The translations under genes and the position numbers were made by a program. Shown piece after piece: positions 17,324 to 24,825 of a stretch of 64,000 nucleotides of DNA (positions are counted from its first letter, which is position 1; every line of letters begins with the position of its first letter). This DNA is from JAAUTT01 sp038213375 (GTDB lineage Bacteria; Bacteroidota; Bacteroidia; Bacteroidales; JAAUTT01), in the NCBI GenBank assembly GCA_038213375.1, contig JBBQTB010000020.1:1-64000 (forward strand), given 5' to 3'. The notes under the pieces were generated by a model. The model did no database searches, was not told the DNA's origin, and worked only from the letters and a program-made list of their open reading frames with translations.

Positions 17324-17337
17324 AAGTGAAATCACTT
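17324..17337. promoter_or_regulatory. Palindrome upstream of the activase gene, possible operator
   Basis: A perfect AAGTGA-AA-TCACTT inverted repeat lies 46 bases upstream of the activase start, in the 92-base gap after the regulator gene. It could be a binding site for the AraC domain of the regulator. No clear TAnnTTTG box is seen, so this is only a candidate. Confidence 0.3.
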
Positions 17338-17370
17338 GTTTGTGTATCTCAAAAACAAGGGTCGAATCGT

Positions 17371-20300
17371 TCAATCATGATGTTCGGAAGCATATTGGGT
17401 TGGCGACTTACCGAACTGGATTTTAAAGCTTTTACTAAAATGTTGAGGGTCGGAAAAGCCGACCAGATAGGCTACATCTGAAATTCGTTGATCGCCCGAA
17501 CGCAAAAAAGCAGCGGCCTTTTTTAGCCTGAAACTTTTAATAAATTCCTGAACAGAAAGTCCGGTTAAGGTTTGAAGTTTACGATAGAGTTGTGGCCGAC
17601 TCATCTCCAATTCGACACAAAGAAGTTCAACATTCAGGTTCGAATCCTGATAATTCTTTTCCATAAATGCCAATAAGCGGTCTAACAATTCTTTCTGTTG
17701 ATCGCTGATTTCAACATCGAGCAGATGAATTGAATTGCTATCAGAAGTCAACTGTCCTTTAATATTTTTTCTGGAAGCAAAGTAATTTTTCACAATAGCC
17801 TGCAATTCTTCCATATTAAATGGCTTAACCACAATACTATAAACACCAGCCTGAAGGGCAGCCAGCTTTATCCTCGGATCATCATCCCCGTTCAGCAGTA
17901 TAAATGGAATATTTTCGACTATCCTATTTTCAATCAACTGATTATAAAACTGGAGACCATCCATTCCGTTGAGTTCATAATCTGATACAATTAGTTCCGG
18001 CATTTTCTTCTCCAAAACAGTTTTTGCTTCTTCTGCCGATCCGCAATTCAGAACCTGATAACCACGTTTAAATGATTCAGATAAAAAACCTCTCAGTTCA
18101 GTATGATTAATCACTAATAGAATAACGGGCTGATTCGGTATATTTAGTTGATTTTCAGAATTTAAATTACTCTTTTCAAAATCGGAATGGATGGGGATTT
18201 GGATTTCGGCTTTTAACCCACCGCAATAATTTTCAAGATGCATATTGCCTTTACAAAGTTTAACCAACTCATGTGTAATGGCCAGTCCAAATCCAGCAGG
18301 TGCAATTGACTTTCCTCCTGAAAATGGCTCGAGCAGCAATTGCAATTGCATCGAACTTAACTCACCTGAATTGTCAGTTATTATAACCGAAAGTACTTGA
18401 TGTTCATTGACTGCAATAATCTCCGATTTGAAATCTATTTCACTAATTGCCAACGATCGGTTAAAGTAAAAATCTAAAATATTACCCTGAATTTTAGCAA
18501 TCAAACCGTTATCAAAACTGGCAATCAGCGATTCAGGCTTGACCTCATAATGAAAACCTTTATTTGCGCTTTTCGCACAGGCGTTATATTTTTGACAATT
18601 CCGGTTTAAAAGCGCTGAAAGATTTCCAACCGTAAGATTAGGTTGATGCTCCCCTGTTCCGATCTTCTTAAAATCTACAAGATGTTCAAGTATTTGCTTC
18701 ATCTGTAACACTCCGGACTCCAACATTTTCATCTGTTTTTTCCAAATAGGTTCGGTAGTTTTTGCAAACACTTTCAATTCGTTCTGAGAATTTATGATGA
18801 GTGTGAGCGGGTTTTTGAGCTCGCTGGATACCTGCGAAAAAAAAGCAAATTTCAAATCATTAATTTCCTGCTCTTTATGAACTTTGTATTTCTGAAGCCT
18901 GATCTGTCCTTTTCTCCGTTCTCTACTCACTATGAGGTGAATGCTGATTGCCACGCAAATAAATGCAAATATCACATACAACCAATAAGCCGTTTTGCTT
19001 TGCCACCAAGGTGGAACAATCACAATTTGCAGGTCACATTCTGGAGAAATATTGGCTCCTGAAATGGCTTTTATTTTTAGTAAATAATTTCCAGGAGGAA
19101 CATTGGTGTAGCTTACGGAATTAGTTTTAGAGACCTGCCATTCACGGTCAATGCCAATCAGTTGATGCGAATAGCTCGTATTTTTTTTGCTAAAATAAGG
19201 AAAGCAAGTAAAACTTACTCCAAAATAATTCTGTTTATAATTCAAAGTGATCGATTTGGTAAAAAGCAGATTCTTTTTTAAAAGAGATTTTTTACCTGGT
19301 GCAATCTCTTCGTTGAACAACTGCAAGGATTGTAAAATAATGGTTAAAACTATCGGTCTATTAGGTATTTCACGTGGATTAAATTGAATCGCACCGCCTG
19401 CTGTACCCATGAGGATGTGACCATCGCTTTGTAAAAAGGCAGCATGTTTTAAAAATTGAGACGATGGCAAATTATCTTCGACTCCAAAATTCTGAAACTC
19501 CATCTTTTCAACATTCAGGCGACATAAGCCATTTGCGGTTCCCATCCACAAAATCCCATCACGATCGACCACCATGCTGTTAATTTCATTATTAGGAAGT
19601 CCGTCTTTTTCAGTAAATACTTTGAACTTGCCGGATGATCCTTTGACCATCAAATTAAGGCCATCGTGAGTACCTATCCACAATCTATATGAAAGATCCC
19701 AAGCCATGCACTCAATAAAATTATTGCTGATACCATTTTTTGAGTTGAAATCCTGCTTGAAAACCTCTACGTGGTTCATCTCTGAGGTTAAATGATTTAG
19801 CCCGCCGCCAAAAGTACCTACCCATAAAGATTTATCAGTATCCTGTATCAATAAGGTAACATAATGTGACATTGAAAAACCGGGAGATAGCTTCTCTGAA
19901 ATGAATTTATTCTTATTTTTTTTACTTAAATAAAGCATTCCTAGTGTGCTTATCCAACTTGTTGAGTCGGAGGTTTGGCCACACGATAAGGCGTTCCATT
20001 TTATAAAATCTTTAAATTTAGTTGATTGTTCCGATGATTGTATGAAATTTCCTTTCGTTTTATCGAAAAACAAAACTCCTTCGTTGGTTGCTAGTACAAG
20101 CTTGTTTTCGGCCCAATCCGAAATCATGTTTACTGTCCTGTTTTCAGGTAGAGGGAATAATACTAGCGACTTTCCCTTCGTACTTTTCTTTTCTAATGTT
20201 CCAGGGCTGGCTAGCCAAATAAATGATTGTTTATCATTGTATAATTCAGGATATTTGTTTTTAGAAAACATACTGATAATCCTAAAAAATGAACTATTTT

Positions 20301-21285
20301 GTTTGAGTACCCATAGATTTTGTTGTTGTCCCACCCACAAATTACCCTTGCGGTCGAAGGTTAAAGCTCTGACTTCAACAGATGGACCTTGTATTTCTCC
20401 AACCCTGTTATTAATTTTTTCTAAACCAGCTTCTGAACCCAAATACAAAGTTCCGCTAGTATCACAGCAAATCGAGAAAATGCGTGTTCCAATTACTCCT
20501 TTCATCTTGGTAACCAGATGCGTTGTTTTATTAAAAACCAGGGCTCCTTCGCCAAATGTACCTAAAGCAAGCTCGTTAGAATTTAATTCTGCAATCGACC
20601 AGATATTGCGGCGCGAATTAAGCGGGAAATGTCCCAAATCTGCAAACATTTGTTCCCATTTCCCAGTAATTAGATTTATTTTTTTTAATCCATTTTGCCA
20701 AGTTCCGATGTAGATTTCATACTGCGAGTTTCGGTAAATTGATAATACTTTTTCGGACGAACTTTCTGTTTTGTTCTCAGGATCAATAATCTGCACAAAA
20801 GAAAGTTTCTTTTTATCAAGACGATACAAGCCTCCTCCATCAGTGCCAATCCACAAAACCTTGTAAGGGTCTTCATAAATAGAAGCAATGTCGTTGAATA
20901 AATGTCGCTGTGGGTTTTCCAAATCTCCTGAAAAAAATGAAAAGCTATCCGTTTTCCTATCGTAAAGATTCAACCCACCCCCCTTGGTGCCAATCCAAAG
21001 TAAGCTGTCAGAACCCTCCAGAATGCAGCTGATATTGTTATTGCTGATGCCAAATTCTGACTCGGTAAGTGTAGGTATTTTTTTAAATTCATACCCATCG
21101 AAGCGGAACAAACCGTTGCTTTGACCAATCCAAATATATCCCAGATAGTCCTGACGTAAAGCATGAATATTTCTGGATGGATCACGGTTTTCGGTCTGAA
21201 AATAAATGTGGCTATCTTGTCTTTGAGCGGAAAAGCTAATGTTGAATACCAGAATAAATAATATACCAGATAGGAGGGATTTCAT
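17371..21285 (-). CDS. Hybrid two-component system regulator with degenerate phosphorelay sites
   Basis: This 1304-residue one-protein regulator has a signal peptide (1-20), a periplasmic two-propeller sensor with repeated IWIGT/LWIGT motifs (about 25-640), a Y_Y_Y domain (about 690-760), a transmembrane helix (about 770-790), a kinase region, a receiver (about 1050-1170) and an AraC DNA-binding domain (about 1200-1304). The H-box reads SQVSSELKNPLTLI, with Ser821 where the phosphorylated His belongs; the codon AGC at 18825-18823 is clear. The kinase G1 box is poor (DNSGE). The receiver has Asp1102 and a Lys in VKPF, but its acidic pair is Ile1059-Asn1060. The regulator is upstream of, and on the same strand as, the activase cluster, so it probably controls it. 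Signalling without phosphotransfer is inferred. Confidence 0.92.
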   Translation of the reverse strand: MKSLLSGILFILVFNISFSAQRQDSHIYFQTENRDPSRNIHALRQDYLGYIWIGQSNGLFRFDGYEFKKIPTLTESEFGISNNNISCILEGSDSLLWIGTKGGGLNLYDRKTDSFSFFSGDLENPQRHLFNDIASIYEDPYKVLWIGTDGGGLYRLDKKKLSFVQIIDPENKTESSSEKVLSIYRNSQYEIYIGTWQNGLKKINLITGKWEQMFADLGHFPLNSRRNIWSIAELNSNELALGTFGEGALVFNKTTHLVTKMKGVIGTRIFSICCDTSGTLYLGSEAGLEKINNRVGEIQGPSVEVRALTFDRKGNLWVGQQQNLWVLKQNSSFFRIISMFSKNKYPELYNDKQSFIWLASPGTLEKKSTKGKSLVLFPLPENRTVNMISDWAENKLVLATNEGVLFFDKTKGNFIQSSEQSTKFKDFIKWNALSCGQTSDSTSWISTLGMLYLSKKNKNKFISEKLSPGFSMSHYVTLLIQDTDKSLWVGTFGGGLNHLTSEMNHVEVFKQDFNSKNGISNNFIECMAWDLSYRLWIGTHDGLNLMVKGSSGKFKVFTEKDGLPNNEINSMVVDRDGILWMGTANGLCRLNVEKMEFQNFGVEDNLPSSQFLKHAAFLQSDGHILMGTAGGAIQFNPREIPNRPIVLTIILQSLQLFNEEIAPGKKSLLKKNLLFTKSITLNYKQNYFGVSFTCFPYFSKKNTSYSHQLIGIDREWQVSKTNSVSYTNVPPGNYLLKIKAISGANISPECDLQIVIVPPWWQSKTAYWLYVIFAFICVAISIHLIVSRERRKGQIRLQKYKVHKEQEINDLKFAFFSQVSSELKNPLTLIINSQNELKVFAKTTEPIWKKQMKMLESGVLQMKQILEHLVDFKKIGTGEHQPNLTVGNLSALLNRNCQKYNACAKSANKGFHYEVKPESLIASFDNGLIAKIQGNILDFYFNRSLAISEIDFKSEIIAVNEHQVLSVIITDNSGELSSMQLQLLLEPFSGGKSIAPAGFGLAITHELVKLCKGNMHLENYCGGLKAEIQIPIHSDFEKSNLNSENQLNIPNQPVILLVINHTELRGFLSESFKRGYQVLNCGSAEEAKTVLEKKMPELIVSDYELNGMDGLQFYNQLIENRIVENIPFILLNGDDDPRIKLAALQAGVYSIVVKPFNMEELQAIVKNYFASRKNIKGQLTSDSNSIHLLDVEISDQQKELLDRLLAFMEKNYQDSNLNVELLCVELEMSRPQLYRKLQTLTGLSVQEFIKSFRLKKAAAFLRSGDQRISDVAYLVGFSDPQHFSKSFKIQFGKSPTQYASEHHD

Positions 21286-21345
21286 TTTTGATTAATTTTT
21301 CGGCAATTAAAAGTAATTAATTTCTGGCTAAATCAATCGAATAGT

Positions 21346-21590
21346 TTAAATACTAGAGAACCTCAATAATTTTACTTTTTGTCTCAGCCATTCACGTTTC
21401 CATCTTTCAACAAAATTTATCACAGGCATAACGGTTTTACCAAATTCAGTTAGCGAGTATTCAACTTTTGTGGTGGCTTCGTAGTTCAAACTTCTCTAAA
21501 TATCAATCCGCTGTTTACCAGTTTCTTTAAGGTAATTAAGGACGTCCTTTCAGTCATTTTGCAAATTAGTAAATTAAATTCTGTAATTTT
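21346..21590 (-). pseudogene. HxlR-family transcriptional regulator remnant
   Basis: The minus strand contains two pieces of an HxlR winged helix in different frames: MTERTSLITLKKLVNSGLIF, then a stop, then YEATTKVEYSLTEFGKTVMP followed by VINFVERWKREWL and a TAA at 21348-21346. Family order and spacing are intact but a frameshift near 21490 breaks the gene, and the first helix is mostly lost. These regulators often control neighbouring redox enzymes. It is a decayed remnant. Confidence 0.8.
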
Positions 21591-21602
21591 TTATTTTCAT
21601 TT

Positions 21603-21680
21603 TTCTTTATTAACCTCACCCCCAACCTTTACTCCCTGCGGTCGAGAGATCGCTTTGCCAAGATTAGGGTGAGGGATATT
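21603..21680. repeat. Imperfect inverted repeat between genes
   Basis: CCTCACCC near 21606 pairs with GGGTGAGG near 21669, with AACCTT/AAGATT partly extending the stem. It lies between the HxlR remnant and the small basic gene. It resembles common extragenic hairpins; no function is evident. Confidence 0.4.
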
Positions 21681-21731
21681 AAAATTTATGAATTATGCAG
21701 GTTAGAATAGTTTTTTTAAAGAAATAATTTC

Positions 21732-21739
21732 TATCTTTC
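21732..21739 (+). promoter_or_regulatory. Bacteroidota -7 promoter box
   Basis: TATCTTTC matches seven of eight positions of TAnnTTTG and lies 23 bases upstream of the small basic gene at 21763. The -33 element (TTTG) is not clear. Confidence 0.4.
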
Positions 21740-21762
21740 GTAAAAACCAAAACAACTTAGCT

Positions 21763-21873
21763 ATGTCACACGAAAAAGTAAATAATCCCGGAAAAGACAA
21801 AAAAGTCCCAGAGAAAAGCCTAAAAGAAAAACGGGCAGCAAAAAAAGTAAAAAAAGATAGTAAAAGGGATTAA
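21763..21873 (+). CDS. Small lysine-rich basic protein
   Basis: A 36-residue frame begins MSHEKVNNPGKDKKVPEKSL and continues with KEKRAAKKVKK, ending at a TAA inside a strong terminator stem. Similar tiny basic proteins with a KxLKEKRAAKKxKK core are, from memory, widespread in Bacteroidota. Function unknown; the charge suggests nucleic-acid binding. A promoter box upstream and a terminator that overlaps the stop codon support a real single-gene transcript. Confidence 0.65.
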   Translation: MSHEKVNNPGKDKKVPEKSLKEKRAAKKVKKDSKRD

Positions 21874-21890
21874 TCAATCCCTTTTTTTAT
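21863..21890 (+). terminator. Rho-independent terminator
   Basis: AAAGGGATT (21863-21871) pairs perfectly with AATCCCTTT (21876-21884) across a four-base loop, followed by TTTTAT. The stop codon of the small basic gene is within the hairpin. Confidence 0.85.
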
Positions 21891-21981
21891 TTTAAAGGCA
21901 CCTTACATTCCGGTTTCTAGGTTCTGGTTATTGTGATCTGTTTAAAATATCAACTATGTGTAACTTCCTAAAGAAACAGAT

Positions 21982-21989
21982 TATCTTTG
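21982..21989 (+). promoter_or_regulatory. Bacteroidota -7 promoter box of the helicase gene
   Basis: TATCTTTG is a full match to TAnnTTTG. It lies 21 bases before the GTG at 22011 and covers the upstream TTG that keeps the frame open, which is why I reject that TTG as the start. Confidence 0.5.
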
Positions 21990-22010
21990 CCTGAATTTAA
22001 AACAATTATT

Positions 22011-23327
22011 GTGAATTTCGAAGAATTAAACTTGAACACCCCATTACTTAACGCATTAAATGACTTAGAATTTCTGAGTCCAACACCTATTCAGGAAAAA
22101 TCCTATCCTATTATTATGTCAGGCAAAGATATGATAGGTATTGCGCAAACAGGCACTGGTAAAACATTTGCGTATTTATTGCCACTCCTTCGGCAGCTAA
22201 AATTTGCTGATCATAAACATCCGCGCATACTCATCGTTGTTCCTACACGCGAGTTGGTTTTGCAAGTGATCGAAGAAATTAAAAAGTTAACCAAGTATAT
22301 GAATGTTCGATACTTGGGAGTTTATGGAGGAACCAACATCAACACTCAAAAACAATTGGTTTACAATGGTCTCGATATGCTTGTTGCGACGCCCGGTCGT
22401 TTGGCAGACTTAGCTTTAAGTGGTGTTTTACGACTAAAATCAGTGCAAAAAATTGTCATTGATGAAGTTGATGAAATGCTAAACCTTGGTTTTCGGGGTC
22501 AGATTATTAGTTTGCTCGAAACATTGCCTATTAAACGACAAAACCTCTTGTTTTCAGCCACTTTGTCATCCGATGTCGAAAAGTTGATTGCTGATTACTT
22601 TTACAATCCACAAAAATTAGAAATTGACATTCATGGAACTCCGCTTGAACGAATCATCCAGCGAGCATATCATGTGCCCAATTTCAATACAAAAATAAAT
22701 CTGCTGGAATTGCTTCTTTCAAATCAGGAGGAACTCACCCGTGTTCTTGTATTCGTGGAAAATAAAAAATTAGCTGATCTCTTGCGCGCTAAAATTGGGA
22801 AGGTTTTTCCTGACCAGATTGGAGCCATCCATTCCAATAAATCTCAAAATCAACGAATAAATACTTTAAAAAGGTTTGAGGGAGGAGTAAATCGCGTGTT
22901 AATCGCTACCGATATTATTGCTCGTGGATTGGATATACCCGACGTGACACATGTTATAAATTTTGATATTCCGGAGGTTCCGGGAGATTATATTCATCGC
23001 ATCGGACGAACAGGTAGGGCTGATAAAGACGGCGTAGCTATCTCATTCTTTTGTGAATCAGAACTGGTTTATCAAATGGAAATTGAAAAATTGATGAGAA
23101 TATCCATACCTGTAGTTCCATTACCTGAAAACTTAATCATTTCGCAGGTATTAACAGAGGATGAAAAAAACGCTTTGTTTAATAAGGATTATCTGGATAA
23201 GATCCCAATCAAAGCCTTTCAGGGTGCTTTTCATGAGAAAAAAGATAAAAATAAAAAAGTTAATCTTGGTGGCCCCCGAAAAAGAAATCCAAAATATGCG
23301 AAGCCAAAAAGGCGATTTAAAAAGTAA
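22011..23327 (+). CDS. DEAD-box ATP-dependent RNA helicase
   Basis: Starting at GTG 22011 gives 438 residues (MNFEELNLNTPLLNAL). Motifs in order: Q motif (TPIQEKS), Walker A AQTGTGKT at 45-52, PTRELV, a VIDEVDEM motif II (DEVD variant), SAT (FSATLSS), and in the second RecA lobe IATDIIARGLDIPDVTHVIN and HRIGRTGRADK. The basic tail (KRNPKYAKPKRRFKK) is typical of RhlE-like helicases that remodel ribosomal or cold-shock RNA. Monocistronic by spacing. Confidence 0.95.
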   Translation: MNFEELNLNTPLLNALNDLEFLSPTPIQEKSYPIIMSGKDMIGIAQTGTGKTFAYLLPLLRQLKFADHKHPRILIVVPTRELVLQVIEEIKKLTKYMNVRYLGVYGGTNINTQKQLVYNGLDMLVATPGRLADLALSGVLRLKSVQKIVIDEVDEMLNLGFRGQIISLLETLPIKRQNLLFSATLSSDVEKLIADYFYNPQKLEIDIHGTPLERIIQRAYHVPNFNTKINLLELLLSNQEELTRVLVFVENKKLADLLRAKIGKVFPDQIGAIHSNKSQNQRINTLKRFEGGVNRVLIATDIIARGLDIPDVTHVINFDIPEVPGDYIHRIGRTGRADKDGVAISFFCESELVYQMEIEKLMRISIPVVPLPENLIISQVLTEDEKNALFNKDYLDKIPIKAFQGAFHEKKDKNKKVNLGGPRKRNPKYAKPKRRFKK

Positions 23328-23394
23328 AACTTTTAATTTTAAATTTACGATTCAATCGTGAATTTTTTAATTTTACTAAAAAAACCTATAGCAC

Positions 23395-24240
23395 ATGGTT
23401 TACAATCGTTCTCTAGCTTTATTGGTAGTCTTATTCAGCTATATTTTAGCGAATGCTCAACTTGACAGTTTATTACCACCAAAAAAAACCTCTTCCGTCA
23501 AAACTTTCATACAATTATATGAATATTATATTACAGGCAACAAAGGTTGGGATGGTACCAATGGTTTTGACGGATCGTCGGGAACATCCGGAAATACCAG
23601 CGATATAGGATGTAATGGATCCAATGGTACATCAGGCACATCAGGAAAAAATGGAGAATCAGGACATTATTTTAATGTTTATGTCAACTATACTTTCGAT
23701 TCGGCATCAGCTTCAAAAAAAATTTCCGTAAGGGTAAAAAATAAAACTAACGGAGAACAAGTGATACTCAAAGGCGAAACAACCAATTCATTTATAATCG
23801 TTTCCGAAGGTGGAAGTGGTGGAAACGGCGGAAATGGTGGAAATGGTGGAAATGGTGGAAATGGTGGAAATGGTACACCCGTTAATTTAACCAATCGCAA
23901 AGGCAATGATGCAAATAAAATTAGTTCACATAGTCCCGGTGGAGAGGGCGGAAATGGAGGAAATGGAGGTGATGGCGGAAATGGCGGAAATGGCGGGAAT
24001 GGCGGAGTCATTGAAATTTTTTATACTTCAGCCGCGAGGCCTTTTCTAAAAAATATTAAAGCTGCTAGTACGCAAGGTAAAGCCGGAAAAGGTGGTTTGG
24101 GAGGAAAAGGGGGTAGTAAAGGTATTGGAGGACTTGGAGTAACCAGAGGCTCGGATGGTAACCCGGGTAATCCCGGAACCGACGGATTTGAAGGAAACGA
24201 TGGAGATCCGGGGACCATAACCTTTCATGAAAAAAATTAA
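23395..24240 (+). CDS. Secreted collagen-like, Gly-Asn-rich repeat protein
   Basis: The 281-residue protein has a signal peptide (MVYNRSLALLVVLFSYILANAQ). GxSGTSG/GTNG repeats at about 45-90 are followed by a non-repetitive beta-like stretch (about 95-138), two GNGGNGG tracts (about 139-160 and 181-204) and a C-terminal collagen-like part with GxPGxPG near 255-275. The GGN tracts are encoded by 9-base in-frame repeats. Such proteins are exposed at the surface or secreted; no enzymatic domain is visible. It is followed by a HEAT-type gene after 54 bases. Confidence 0.8.
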   Translation: MVYNRSLALLVVLFSYILANAQLDSLLPPKKTSSVKTFIQLYEYYITGNKGWDGTNGFDGSSGTSGNTSDIGCNGSNGTSGTSGKNGESGHYFNVYVNYTFDSASASKKISVRVKNKTNGEQVILKGETTNSFIIVSEGGSGGNGGNGGNGGNGGNGGNGTPVNLTNRKGNDANKISSHSPGGEGGNGGNGGDGGNGGNGGNGGVIEIFYTSAARPFLKNIKAASTQGKAGKGGLGGKGGSKGIGGLGVTRGSDGNPGNPGTDGFEGNDGDPGTITFHEKN

Positions 24241-24294
24241 TAAGTAAATGTTGTGATATCTTTAAATAAATTTTTGCTTGAATCAAAGATATAA

Positions 24295-24801
24295 ATGGAT
24301 ATAGGCGACCAATTGTTAGTAGAATTGTCACGAAGAAATACCGATTTCATTGCCCATTATATTGGTAATGATACTGACAAATTTCACCAATTGATTGATT
24401 TGCTTTTTAATGGTAAATCCCCTATTCCACAGAGGGCAGCTTGGGTTGTTACTCATATTGCTGAAAAGTATCCCGAATTGTGTCTTCCTTTTATAGAGCC
24501 CATTATTCTGAATCTCGAAAAATTCGAGCATACTGGAATTCACCGCTGCCTTTTGAGGTTTATTGCCGAAATGAACATTCCTGAATCTCTCCAAGGCATA
24601 CTTTACGGCATTTGTTACAAATGGTTGATTAACAAAGAATCTCCCATTGCCGTTAAAGTCCATTGCATGCAGATTTTATATAATATTTCGGAGGTAGAGC
24701 CAGACTTGAAACATGAACTTCGACTGATCATTGGTGAATTAACAGATCATGATTCGGCGGGTCTCAGAAGCAGAAGCCGACATTTGATGGAAAGGCTTTA
24801 G
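24295..24801 (+). CDS. HEAT-repeat-like hypothetical protein
   Basis: The 168-residue protein is all-helical by appearance. Pairs of amphipathic helices such as PQRAAWVVTHIAEKYPELCL, LLRFIAEMNIPE and VHCMQILYNISEVEPDL are typical of HEAT/ARM-type repeats, which bind proteins. There is no signal peptide, so it is cytoplasmic. No specific function can be given. It ends convergently 24 bases from the uvrB stop. Confidence 0.75.
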   Translation: MDIGDQLLVELSRRNTDFIAHYIGNDTDKFHQLIDLLFNGKSPIPQRAAWVVTHIAEKYPELCLPFIEPIILNLEKFEHTGIHRCLLRFIAEMNIPESLQGILYGICYKWLINKESPIAVKVHCMQILYNISEVEPDLKHELRLIIGELTDHDSAGLRSRSRHLMERL

Positions 24802-24825
24802 AAAGTACCCAGGATTTCTTACAAA

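Noticed and set aside
23688..24228. Proline-rich minus-strand frames under the collagen-like gene
   Set aside because: Proline strings are the complement of the Gly-Asn repeat codons and have no start or promoter support.
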